The notes below the pieces were generated by a model. That model ran no database searches and was not told the DNA's origin. It was given only the letters and a program-made list of their open reading frames with translations. Of a DNA stretch of 40,045 bases, positions 24,671-32,826 are shown one piece after another. The stretch is from an uncultured bacterium. GTDB taxonomy: Bacteria; Bacteroidota; Bacteroidia; Bacteroidales; CAIXTV01. Position numbers and translations under genes: made by a program. The stretch covers positions 1 through 40,045 of the forward strand of contig CAIXTV010000092.1 in NCBI GenBank assembly GCA_903922465.1. The letters run 5' to 3'. Each line of letters opens with the position of its first letter. Position 1 is the first letter of the stretch.

Positions 24671-24871
24671 TTAGGAGCTTAATCCTGTGCAATATCCAGA
24701 GCATCCGCCTTCGCACCCTGAAGTGCAATTGCTAGCGCAAACGCAAGGTTTTTTGCAGCTACTTAAATTAAGTCCCATGCCCAAAATAGCTATACCGGGT
24801 ATGGCTATTTTTGCGGCATTCTTAATGAATTCTCTTCTTTCCTGTTTTTTGTCGAGTTTGTTTTCTTCCAT
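24671..24871 (-). CDS. CXXX-repeat radical-SAM target peptide with twin-arginine leader
   Basis: A 66-residue precursor. Residues 1-17 are charged and end in R12-R13-E-F-I-K, which matches the RRxFhK core of twin-arginine signals. Residues 18-36 are hydrophobic (AAKIAIPGIAILGMGL). The tail has seven cysteines (C39, C43, C45, C49, C53, C57, C61), spaced mostly as CXXX: CKKP-CV-CASN-CTSG-CEGG-CSGY-CTGL. LSSC at the junction could also be a lipobox, so C39 might be lipidated. The peptide is a likely substrate of the downstream radical SAM enzyme. A -7-like element at 24908-24915 gives a 30-base leader. Mature structure and activity are unknown. Confidence 0.88.
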   Translation of the reverse strand: MEENKLDKKQERREFIKNAAKIAIPGIAILGMGLNLSSCKKPCVCASNCTSGCEGGCSGYCTGLSS

Positions 24872-24907
24872 ATCAAATTAATGTTTAGAATGAATTATCT
24901 TACAGAA

Positions 24908-24915
24908 CAAAGTTA
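24908..24915 (-). promoter_or_regulatory. Candidate -7 promoter element for the CXXX-peptide operon
   Basis: The minus strand reads TAACTTTG, matching TAnnTTTG, followed by a leader of about 30 bases to the peptide ATG. No -33 TTTG at the normal spacing, so strength or activator use is uncertain. Confidence 0.55.
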
Positions 24916-25463
24916 ATACTATTTATTAATACTAATTAATATTACTTAAATTTAGAATGGTTATAAATTGCAATCAGTCGCCTGAAGGCCCTTTTTCTTT
25001 TAAAATTGAACATCTTTCGGCTGGCTCCGGAAAGCTGAAAAAGAGGAAGTTGCAACTTAAAGATAAGTGTTTTCGGCGCCTTTAAGCATTTGTCTTTTTC
25101 CCTTCTTGTAGTCGTATTTTGCAATTTTAGCCTTAGGAAAAACACCTTGGGGAGAAATTAGATTCGTCATTTCGTAAAAACATGAGTTTAATGCTACTTA
25201 AAGGACGTAAATCCCCTGATAGCCTTTCAAACTGACTAAATGCCAGGCCTCATTTGATTTAATTAAACTTGCTCTATTACGAAAAGGAAAAGCCGAACTT
25301 ATTGGAAAACCAATAGAATGTAAAATTCCCTATCTTTATGAGAAATTGCGGAACATTAAGAATTCTTATACCTGAATTGATAAGAAAGTTAACAACGAAT
25401 GCTTAGAATGATTAATTTTGTGGATATTTTCAAAGCATATAGAGAATAGAAAACCTTTGGAAC
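24916..25463. other. Gene-free gap between divergent peptide operon and lipoprotein gene
   Basis: No convincing gene, hairpin or repeat. A 67-codon minus-strand ORF (24942-25145) is lysine- and arginine-rich, has no family resemblance and no promoter match, and is not annotated. Confidence 0.5.
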
Positions 25464-25471
25464 TATATTTG
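25464..25471 (+). promoter_or_regulatory. Candidate -7 promoter element for the lipoprotein gene
   Basis: TATATTTG matches TAnnTTTG and precedes the ATG at 25500 by 28 bases. Confidence 0.5.
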
Positions 25472-25499
25472 TAGTGTATTTAATATAAAAAGAATAAGT

Positions 25500-26183
25500 A
25501 TGAAAAAAATCGGCCTATCTTCAGTTTATGTGTTAATAAGTATTATCAGCATTATGTTTTTGACTTCTTGCGAGAAAGAAGAAATTGCAACAAAAACCCG
25601 CATGGAAGGCGTTTGGACCGTTAAACATGTATATACTTCAGCAGGATTAGATATCGTGAATCGGTTTAATTTCCCAATAACCGCTTTTCATTTAAGCAGC
25701 GATAACACCGTAATTTCAACGGCGGCGCCTATTACTATGTTTTTGGTGTATGGAGATAATAAATATACCGAAATAGCTTCAACTATCGACCAAGTGTTTA
25801 ATTATGCCGGCCTTGACTTCAGTGGGGGCGAGTTTTTTATTGCGGGAGGAGTTGTTGATCGCTTCACGCTTGAGATGAAACTCGAAGGCTTGCCGGGTCA
25901 GAAAACATTGACCTTTCTGCTTGATATGCTGGGCATCGGACAAGATTATTTAGACGTCGTTGTTTACCATAAGTTTATGGACGTAGGTGTTACTTTCGAA
26001 AACAATAACAATACCATGACTTGGACTTTTGACGATCAAACCACGGCTGTTTACAACAAAAAGGACAATAATGGAAACTATGTATTCTGGGGTGGATGGC
26101 CTGTTAATAATTTCTCGCGTTGTTCTATTGTACTAGAGAAACAAGCAAAAGACCTCAATCAAGTGGTGCAAGAAGCCAAATAA
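25500..26183 (+). CDS. Lipoprotein of unknown function
   Basis: A 227-residue protein with a lipoprotein signal: charged start, hydrophobic segment (VYVLISIISIMF) and LTSC lipobox at residues 21-24. The mature part starts EKEEIATKTRMEGVWTVKH, and the GVW..KH opening followed by alternating strands resembles lipocalin-like calycin lipoproteins of Bacteroidota. No catalytic motif is seen. It is probably periplasmic or surface-tethered. It is a single gene facing the pyrophosphatase gene convergently 60 bp away. Confidence 0.8.
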   Translation: MKKIGLSSVYVLISIISIMFLTSCEKEEIATKTRMEGVWTVKHVYTSAGLDIVNRFNFPITAFHLSSDNTVISTAAPITMFLVYGDNKYTEIASTIDQVFNYAGLDFSGGEFFIAGGVVDRFTLEMKLEGLPGQKTLTFLLDMLGIGQDYLDVVVYHKFMDVGVTFENNNNTMTWTFDDQTTAVYNKKDNNGNYVFWGGWPVNNFSRCSIVLEKQAKDLNQVVQEAK

Positions 26184-26243
26184 GCCTCGCCCATTACAAA
26201 TGACAAATCAGCCAGTTCTATAAGTAAAGGCTGTATAGAGTTT

Positions 26244-26906
26244 TTATCCGAACAGCAATTCGTCGATGTGCTTTTTATAATCTAAAATAGTTGCCTGAAT
26301 AACGCGGTGCGCTTCATCTTTACCATAAACAATAGGGATTTCGCAACCTCTTTTTTCGCCAGGCATATCTTTATAGGTTAGAAAGTAGTGTTTCAATCGC
26401 GTAATTACCGCAGGAGGCACATCAGAGATGTCATTATAATCGCCATAAACAGCATCGTCCAGCAAAACGGCAATAATTTTATCGTCGGCTTCGTTTCTAT
26501 CTATCATTCGGAAACCACCAATAGGTTTTGCTTTCACAAGAAGGTTGCCGTGTGAAATTTCTTTTTCGGTGAGCACGCAAATATCAAGCGGATCGTTATC
26601 GCCGATTATATCAATACGGTCGAGGCATTCGTTGGTGATGGTTGCAAGCCTCTGTCCACAATGGGTTTGAGGGATGAAACCATAAAGGGCGGGAATAATG
26701 TTAGAATATTTCTGTGGCCGATCGATTTTAAGATAGCCAGTGGCTTTATCAATTTCATACTTGACCGTATCGGTTGGCACAACTTCAATAAAGCATACAA
26801 GTGTGTTGGGTGCATCGTTCCCAATGTCAACACCATGCCAAGGATGCGATTTATAACGTAGGCCCATGAGTCTTCCAATGGGGTCAATAGCTCTATTTTT
26901 GTTCAT
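26244..26906 (-). CDS. ppa: Inorganic pyrophosphatase, family I
   Basis: A 220-residue soluble pyrophosphatase that hydrolyses PPi to phosphate and pulls biosynthetic reactions forward. The signature GDNDPLDICVLTE carries the metal-binding aspartates, with supporting segments VKYEIDKATGYLKIDRP, IPALYGFIPQT and DRNEADDKIIAVLLDD. The length is a little above the bacterial norm. It lies 15 bp after the PgpH-type gene on the same strand, so they are probably co-transcribed. The Bacteroidota version has an N-terminal extension (RLMGLRYKSHPWHGVDIG). Confidence 0.95.
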   Translation of the reverse strand: MNKNRAIDPIGRLMGLRYKSHPWHGVDIGNDAPNTLVCFIEVVPTDTVKYEIDKATGYLKIDRPQKYSNIIPALYGFIPQTHCGQRLATITNECLDRIDIIGDNDPLDICVLTEKEISHGNLLVKAKPIGGFRMIDRNEADDKIIAVLLDDAVYGDYNDISDVPPAVITRLKHYFLTYKDMPGEKRGCEIPIVYGKDEAHRVIQATILDYKKHIDELLFG

Positions 26907-26921
26907 CTTAATGTAATTTAG

Positions 26922-28991
26922 TTATATTTCAGGATAAGAAATGCGGATATGATAGATGTTTAGTAATTTTTGTTTGAAAATCTTTTTAATTTGATTGATA
27001 TCTCTAAAACTTATTTCAGCATGAATAAACTGTTCGTTTTCGAGTTGACGGTTAGTGACAGTTTCGACCATGTTGTTAATCTTTTCTTCGTCGGGAAAGG
27101 GGATGGAACGGCTGGCAGCTTCAATAGAATCGGCCATCATGAGAATGCAAGTTTCAAGCGAAACAGGAACGGGGCCACGATAGGTGAAAAGTGATTCGTC
27201 GATGACTTCGTCTGGATGGGCGTTTTTATATTGATTATAGAAATATTCTGTTTTTTTTGTGCCGTGGTGAGTTCTGATAAAATCGATGACTTGCTCGGGA
27301 ATTTTATGTTTACGAGCAATTTCGATTCCTCGTGTTACGTGTTGAAGAAGAATTTGAGCGCTTTCGAGTGCAGTAATTTCGTTATGAGGATTCATACCCG
27401 AACTTAGGTTTTCGATGAAATATTGGGGCATCTCAATCTTCCCAATATCGTGATAGAGTGCGCCAACTCTTACCAATAGTGGATTACCTCCCACACTATA
27501 CACAGCTTCTTCGGCCAGATTAGCAACTTGAAGCGAATGTTGAAAAGTGCCTGGCGCCAGCATCGATAGTTTTCGGAGCAGTGTATTATTGGTGTCGGCT
27601 AGTTCGAGAAGCGATACATTAGTGACAAAACCAAAGGTCTTTTCGAAGAGGTAGATTAGGGGGTAGGCGATAAGAGTTGTAAATGCGCTGACGGCAAACA
27701 TGGCAACATCCGAAAAAAGTATTTTTTGTATAGAAGCGTCTTCAATGAGTACGATGCCGATATGAGTGATGTTATACGTCAGGAAGATTAGGAAAGAAGT
27801 GAGGAAGAATTGAGAACGACGGTGAAGATTCACCACGCTAATGATAGTGATGATGCCGGCAATAAGTTGAAGAAACAGAAATTCGAAGCTGTTGGGCACC
27901 AAAAAACCGATGAGAATGATGGTGATAAGGTGAACAAAGAGAGCAAGGCGGGTGTCGAAGAACACTCGAACCAGCAAGGGCAACATACAAATGGGCAGCA
28001 TATAGAGATAATCGACATAATTGTTAGAAACCACGCTGGTGATGCCAACCATCATGATGATTAGCATAAGAAGGAATACTAACTTTTTATTATGATTATA
28101 GATATCGCGACGGAAAGCATACAAAAACATGGCAAAAACTGCCATCGAAAGCGATATTAATATGATTTGACCGATAATAAGAAACGAACTCTTATGACTT
28201 GCATCGGTTTGTTTTTCATATTGTTGGCGAAGTGACTCAACAACAAGGAACTTAGCATTATTAAGAATTTCGCCTTTCGAAATAATTTTCTCCCCTTTCT
28301 GAATTAAACTATAAGTGGGAGAAATGCGGCTCATCAGCGATTGTTTGTCGGTTTGAGTCTTCTCAGCTTCGTACTTAATGTTTTCGACCAAATGATTCTG
28401 AACAATAGGGTAGAAGGTCGAGTCGAATGACTTATTGCCAAAGAGTTCGAGTTTAATCTCTTCCCTGGCATTACTCAGCGTATATACCTCATTAAGAAAG
28501 CGTTCTTCAGCAATTTTATCATCATTAATCTGAATGAAAATATAATCGGGAGTTTTGTATTGGATTTCGGCATTATTTTCGATGATACCCTTCTCATAAT
28601 ACCTGTACAGCATATCGGTAATTTCCTGAAGGGCCTGTTTGAAGGCAAAAAGCTTGGTGTTTTTATAGCGAATAGCCCATTGCTGTGAAAATTCATCTTT
28701 ACATTTCTCGGTTTCGACTTGGGCGATATTATTATTCTTAGAAAAATAAGGCCTAAAGTTCTTAAGAGAAGCTGATTTTTCGGCTTTTAGTTGCGAATCG
28801 GGCTTAAGAATAGCAAAATCGAAAGGAGCAATCAAATCGGCATGCATCCAAGGTCGGCCGTTGTGATAATCGTATTTAAACTTGGCTTCTTTAGGGAAAA
28901 TAAACAGCAAAATAAGCATTGCCAGCACAAAAAGACTTATTTTATAGAGCAGTGCGTAGTGGTTAGATATTTTAGAAATGAAGCTATTCAT
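26922..28991 (-). CDS. PgpH-type 7TM HD-domain phosphohydrolase (probable c-di-AMP phosphodiesterase)
   Basis: A 689-residue protein with the 7TMR-HDED architecture. An N-terminal membrane anchor (about 15-32) leads to an extracytoplasmic domain of roughly 230 residues, then seven membrane segments (about 270-450), then a cytoplasmic HD domain (from about 480) with H485, H514-D515 (LYHDIGKIEMP), H536, H551 and H575-H576. PgpH proteins hydrolyse cyclic di-AMP. No cyclic-di-AMP synthase is in the window, so the role is by family. A -7-like element at 29012-29019 precedes it, and ppa follows 15 bp later. Confidence 0.9.
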   Translation of the reverse strand: MNSFISKISNHYALLYKISLFVLAMLILLFIFPKEAKFKYDYHNGRPWMHADLIAPFDFAILKPDSQLKAEKSASLKNFRPYFSKNNNIAQVETEKCKDEFSQQWAIRYKNTKLFAFKQALQEITDMLYRYYEKGIIENNAEIQYKTPDYIFIQINDDKIAEERFLNEVYTLSNAREEIKLELFGNKSFDSTFYPIVQNHLVENIKYEAEKTQTDKQSLMSRISPTYSLIQKGEKIISKGEILNNAKFLVVESLRQQYEKQTDASHKSSFLIIGQIILISLSMAVFAMFLYAFRRDIYNHNKKLVFLLMLIIMMVGITSVVSNNYVDYLYMLPICMLPLLVRVFFDTRLALFVHLITIILIGFLVPNSFEFLFLQLIAGIITIISVVNLHRRSQFFLTSFLIFLTYNITHIGIVLIEDASIQKILFSDVAMFAVSAFTTLIAYPLIYLFEKTFGFVTNVSLLELADTNNTLLRKLSMLAPGTFQHSLQVANLAEEAVYSVGGNPLLVRVGALYHDIGKIEMPQYFIENLSSGMNPHNEITALESAQILLQHVTRGIEIARKHKIPEQVIDFIRTHHGTKKTEYFYNQYKNAHPDEVIDESLFTYRGPVPVSLETCILMMADSIEAASRSIPFPDEEKINNMVETVTNRQLENEQFIHAEISFRDINQIKKIFKQKLLNIYHIRISYPEI

Positions 28992-29011
28992 TGATGTTTG
29001 CTAAGTAGATG

Positions 29012-29019
29012 CAAAATTA
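29012..29019 (-). promoter_or_regulatory. Candidate -7 promoter element for the pgpH-like/ppa unit
   Basis: The minus strand reads TAATTTTG followed by C, a full consensus match, 20 bases upstream of the ATG at 28991. The remaining ~220 bp up to 29243 hold no feature seen. Confidence 0.55.
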
Positions 29020-29243
29020 CATAAAATGTTGACTACTGCAGTATTAATTTCAGTTTATTTCGAATTCTTATTTGCTTAATACCTTTTAAAAAAGCCTGAA
29101 AGAACTTTGTTTAGATAATATATATTTTTGAAGATGTCAGAATGACAGCTGATTACATCAGCTAAAATTATCTTAAACTCATAATTAATGTTCTTAAGCA
29201 AACGAAATAATAGTTTTTTTTAGGCATGAAGTTATTTATGGTA

Positions 29244-29975
29244 CTAAAGCGTTCCAGGATTTGCTGGGGGGACATATCTTTTCTTTCTACCTTTGAATAC
29301 TATTCTGGCATAATACCAAGCGCGTAAACATTCTTCTTCTTCGGTGAAGGTTGGTGGATATTTTCCCAGCGAGACGGTGCCATCAAGTTTGAACTTTTCT
29401 ATTGAAGGGGGTGTTTTATCAGTAGCTTGGGTGAAGGCAATAAAAACCCGTATGCTATAGACTCCTTCTCCCAAGGCCAAACTTTTTCTGCCAATGACTT
29501 TCACTATACTTTGATGATAAAGATGTTTAATCATTGTTACGCTTCCTTGCAATTCCTTTTGTGCGTTTTTGGAGGTCGTTGGGGATGCTGAACTTTGACT
29601 GTCTATAGGCACAGTAACTCGCATTTCGGCTTTTTGCTGTGTTGTCACCTTAGTATTGTCGCGGATATAGCGTGTAATGAATAGGCGCAGACTTGTATCT
29701 TTAGGATTGCGTGGGTTTCCGTTTTCATAGTCTTTTCGTGCAGAGCGCAACTCTGTTTTTTCGGATGATTTACTATCTTTTTTACTTACTACGAACCAGA
29801 TTGCTTCCCAGCGCTTTTTCTTTTTTCTTTCGGTCATCGTTAGTAAAGTCCATTCTTCGAGGGCAAGGTTTGTTAAACCCCAGCTTTCGATGTGGGAATT
29901 AGCAACATTTATGAGGTTGTTTTGCCAATCGTTAAATAAATGGCAATCGTGTGGAATGAAGTCTTTGCTTGGCAT
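29244..29975 (-). CDS. Unknown basic protein
   Basis: A 243-residue, lysine/arginine-rich protein with no signal peptide or membrane segment. The N-terminal part (FIPHDCHLFNDWQNNLINVANSHIESWGL) and the middle motif LRLFITRYIRDNTKVTTQQKAEMRVTVPIDS recall a family of Bacteroidota proteins of unknown function with an RxFI..xIR...VT...R..M.(L/V)TVPD pattern; this is recollection, not a search. The C-terminal half is beta-rich (GVYSIRVFIAFTQATDKTPPSIEKFKL), ending in FKGRKKRYVPPANPGTL. It stands alone with 21-bp array 4 in its upstream region. Function unknown. Confidence 0.75.
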   Translation of the reverse strand: MPSKDFIPHDCHLFNDWQNNLINVANSHIESWGLTNLALEEWTLLTMTERKKKKRWEAIWFVVSKKDSKSSEKTELRSARKDYENGNPRNPKDTSLRLFITRYIRDNTKVTTQQKAEMRVTVPIDSQSSASPTTSKNAQKELQGSVTMIKHLYHQSIVKVIGRKSLALGEGVYSIRVFIAFTQATDKTPPSIEKFKLDGTVSLGKYPPTFTEEEECLRAWYYARIVFKGRKKRYVPPANPGTL

Positions 29976-30166
29976 TATGATTTTAGTTTTTAATGCATGA
30001 CAATGGTTTAATGAAAATTAAGAGAAATAAATATTTGTATCTGTTTGAAATGCAAAATAATATAATGGGATTTCATCAAGCTATAAGCAATAGAATTGCA
30101 AGTGTAATCAATAGATTTTGACAAAGCAGAACTTTCGATTGATGAATTTCGGGCTTTGAATCAACT

Positions 30167-30439
30167 ATTTCAAGAATGATAATTGCTGTTTGCAATAAGA
30201 AACGTGCCCCCTTCGAAACCTGGGGGAAGGTTTGTAATCTTAAAACTATCCCCTCCGATTTGTGGGGGAGCGTTAGGTAGTTTGAAACAGTCCCCTGTGA
30301 AGCGGATGGATTCGTTCGAAAGTTTGAAACTATCCCCTGCAAATCGCATGGAAACGATAGAAGTTTTCAAACTATCCATAGCAAAATACAGAGGCTTGTT
30401 CGCCTTTTGGAAGCTATCATCAGAAGAAATCATAAGTTT
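30167..30439. repeat. 21-bp-based tandem array 4 (42-bp composite units)
   Basis: Thirteen 21-base segments alternate between two types, giving a 42-bp period. Type A carries AGTTTGAAACTATC (near-palindrome AGTTT-G-AAACT; 30314-30334 is the best copy). Type B begins CCCT and ends in a G-rich stretch such as TGGGGGAAG or ATGGAAAC (for example 30335-30355). Outer units are diverged. It differs in sequence from arrays 1-3 but shares the two-turn period and a dyad core. It lies in the divergent gap between the unknown basic protein and the response regulator. Confidence 0.85.
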
Positions 30440-30895
30440 ATAAGATTATTATAAGCTATTAAAAACAAAACTCTGAGACTAAGATTTCGATTACATCTTC
30501 ATGCTTTATAATTTATAAGCATAATGAGGAAAATAATTGTTTCAGCATTCAAATAAATATTTTAAAGAACGTTGCCGTTTAACATCCTAATATTTATTCC
30601 CAGTTAAAGAAATCACTTCAAACCAGAAAGAAATGGGTTTGTCAAATGAATTACAAAGATATAAATGTCAAGCTAAATTCTCATTTGGAAATATTTTTTG
30701 GTGCTCAACAATAATTTGTTTAAGTCAAGATAGATGTATATAGTTATTAGAAGGAGAATGAACTCTCTCGCACTTTATTTGTTGAAGTAAACAAAATAAA
30801 TTATATCAATTTTAGCATCGGAATGAAATTTGATTAATTTTGATGATTGTAAATCGAAAGCATAGATTCTAATAACTATAAAAGCACTACCTATT
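30440..30895. other. Gene-free gap upstream of the response regulator
   Basis: No gene, array or strong hairpin recognised. A 92-codon minus-strand ORF overlapping the response regulator is a shadow. Confidence 0.5.
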
Positions 30896-31267
30896 TTGAA
30901 GATATTGATTGTTGAAGATAACGAAGCCATGCAGTTTCTCCTGAAAATAACTATTGAGGAGTTTTGCAAAAATGTTTTGATAGCCCACAACGGTGAAGAA
31001 GCGGTAGAAATTTGTCTCAACAATCCCGACATCGATTTAATTTTGATGGACATTCATATGCCGACAATGGATGGATATGAAGCAACCCGTGAAATCAGGA
31101 AATTCAACAAAAAGGTGATTATTATTGCGCAAAGCGCATGCATGTATCCCTACGACGAAGAGAAAATACTGGAAGTGGGAATTAATGATATAATTACGAA
31201 ACCTATTGATGATATTTTGCTTGAAGACATGATAGAAAAATATGTTCCTAACGAGCTAAGACTATAA
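30896..31267 (+). CDS. Single-domain response regulator (CheY-like receiver)
   Basis: A 123-residue receiver domain without an output domain. The acidic pocket is at VEDNE (residues 6-10), the phosphoacceptor aspartate is in LILMDIHMPTMDG, the Thr/Ser switch position is serine in IIAQSAC, and the conserved lysine is in ITKPID. Start is TTG at 30896; the next in-frame ATG is too deep. It probably relays a signal by protein contact, for example to a hybrid kinase elsewhere. No kinase is adjacent. Confidence 0.9.
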   Translation: MKILIVEDNEAMQFLLKITIEEFCKNVLIAHNGEEAVEICLNNPDIDLILMDIHMPTMDGYEATREIRKFNKKVIIIAQSACMYPYDEEKILEVGINDIITKPIDDILLEDMIEKYVPNELRL

Positions 31268-31473
31268 ATCATTAGGGAGCGAATAATCAAATGAAGCAGT
31301 TTGAACTGCTGATTTACAGGCTTATTTATAACCATAAGAACGTTAAATAGAATATTATAAAGCAAGCTGATATTAGGATTTAATTTGAAAACCACTGCAA
31401 AGCAGATTCAGCAAAAATTCAATCAAATAGCTAAACAAATTTCAAGCATCAAGCCATCGAATTGATGTTTTTA

Positions 31474-31481
31474 TATATTTG
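31474..31481 (+). promoter_or_regulatory. Candidate -7 promoter element for the small membrane protein
   Basis: TATATTTG followed by C matches TAnnTTTG(C), 33 bases before the ATG at 31515. Confidence 0.5.
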
Positions 31482-31514
31482 CAAGCCTAATCATACATAT
31501 CAGAAGGGCCTATC

Positions 31515-31877
31515 ATGAAAAAATACAACACATTTATTATAGCAGTTTTCGCAATCATAGGCTGTTGCCTACCTTGGGTAATGTTAGAAGATGGCTCAAT
31601 TAATGGGTTTCAAGGCTCACACGCAGGCGTTGTAGTGCTCATAGCAGCCATGGTTTGCGCCTTATTTTCATTTGCAAATAAAAAATGGGCATTAATTTCT
31701 TCCATCGTCATCAATTCAATTTTATTGTTTATAACAGCAATTCTTTTCATTAAAGTAATTAAAATGCACCTGCTTTATAGTGTTGGAATAGGAGTTTATT
31801 TGATCGTCTTATCATTAGCAGCCATGATAATCTCCAACGTAATGGCCATGAAAAGTTTAAAAGCAAAAGCCAACTAA
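31515..31877 (+). CDS. Small four-TM membrane protein of unknown function
   Basis: A 120-residue protein with four predicted transmembrane segments (about 7-24, 38-55, 59-80, 86-112) and a short basic C-terminus (KSLKAKAN). The first loop (LEDGSINGFQGSHAG) is the only sizeable polar part. No family was recognised. A consensus -7 element and a terminator on either side make it a complete single-gene unit. Confidence 0.75.
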   Translation: MKKYNTFIIAVFAIIGCCLPWVMLEDGSINGFQGSHAGVVVLIAAMVCALFSFANKKWALISSIVINSILLFITAILFIKVIKMHLLYSVGIGVYLIVLSLAAMIISNVMAMKSLKAKAN

Positions 31878-31904
31878 CAAGGGGCTGTTTATTACAAAAA
31901 GAAA

Positions 31905-31921
31905 ACCGCCACAAGGGCGGT
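31905..31921 (+). terminator. Short hairpin terminator after the membrane protein
   Basis: ACCGCC (31905-31910), loop ACAAG, GGCGGT (31916-31921) followed by CTTC. An A run precedes it, so it may act for the opposite phoU transcript as well. The rest of the 240-bp gap holds nothing recognised. Confidence 0.6.
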
Positions 31922-32119
31922 CTTCAACCTAATAATCACCATAAATCTATCTTTAAATATCTTCTAAACTTGCCTCTTATGCAAGATTTGTTGGGTAATT
32001 GATTAAGCTTAACAATGCAAATGAAAATTGCATTTTATGGTTTGAATATGATTTTAGAGTTTGTAGTATTAAGCATTTTCATGCTATCTTGTTACAAGCC
32101 TTTAATAATCAGATGAAAA

Positions 32120-32803
32120 TCAATGTTCCTCGTTGCGTTTCTGATGCTTCACAATTTTACCTTCCACCACGAAAATAATAGCTTCAGCCACATTAGTAGA
32201 ATACGACGCAATGCGCTCGATAAGGTTAATAATAATCATAAGATTTGTAGCCACCACAATTACTTCGCTCTGATGCATCATTTCTTCGATAATCTTTTCG
32301 GAAGCCTTATGGCAATTATCCTTAATGATTAACGCATTATGAAAAATATCGTTCGCCAACACCAATTGATGCGTTTTAATAAGTTGATCGACATCCTTAT
32401 ATAAACTTACAGCCGTATTAGCCAATTCGTCAATCCCGAATTTCTTCGAAAAACTCATGTAATTGCAAAAAGGCTCGATACGCTTTGCAATATTAACTGC
32501 ATGATCACCAATACGTTCAAGGTCGTTGTTGATTTTAAGCGATGAAATGATATATCGCAAATCAGTAGCAACAGGTTGCTGCAAAGCGAATATATTTTGA
32601 CATAACTTATCAATCTTAATGTCGAGTTTATCGACCATATTATCGTTCTCAATAACCTGCTTTGCTAGCTTCATATCGCAGGTGTTTAAGGCGAGTATAG
32701 CATTACTCACTTGTTCTTCAACTAAATGACTCATATTAATAACTCTTTCGTTGAGTTTTTTGAGTTCGTTGTCGAATATTCTAAGTTTTTCCATTTCTGA
32801 CAT
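32120..32803 (-). CDS. phoU: PhoU, phosphate transport regulator
   Basis: From the ATG at 32803 it has 227 residues. It is the two-fold repeated helical bundle of PhoU: repeat 1 contains DKLDIKIDKLCQNIFALQQPVATDLRYI and SLKINNDLERIGDHAVNIAKRI with the metal-binding ExxD; repeat 2 contains EEMMHQSEVIVVATNLMIIINLIERIASYSTNVAEAIIFVVEGK. PhoU couples Pst transport to the Pho two-component system. A TTG at 32824 would add seven residues and almost touch pstB, but the ATG is the likelier start. It is the last gene of the pst operon. Confidence 0.94.
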   Translation of the reverse strand: MSEMEKLRIFDNELKKLNERVINMSHLVEEQVSNAILALNTCDMKLAKQVIENDNMVDKLDIKIDKLCQNIFALQQPVATDLRYIISSLKINNDLERIGDHAVNIAKRIEPFCNYMSFSKKFGIDELANTAVSLYKDVDQLIKTHQLVLANDIFHNALIIKDNCHKASEKIIEEMMHQSEVIVVATNLMIIINLIERIASYSTNVAEAIIFVVEGKIVKHQKRNEEH

Positions 32804-32826
32804 AGGTATTAATGATAGGGACAAAA

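Noticed and set aside
24942-25145. 67-codon minus-strand ORF upstream of the cysteine-repeat peptide
   Set aside because: Basic, low-information sequence without start context, homologue or second cysteine-repeat pattern; considered as another precursor peptide and dropped.
30076-30443. Three ORFs of 86-88 codons over array 4
   Set aside because: Same explanation: period-21/42 DNA without stops; no family resemblance.
32804-32824. TTG start for PhoU seven codons upstream
   Set aside because: The ATG at 32803 starts closer to the conserved PhoU N-terminus; the extension has no conserved residues.
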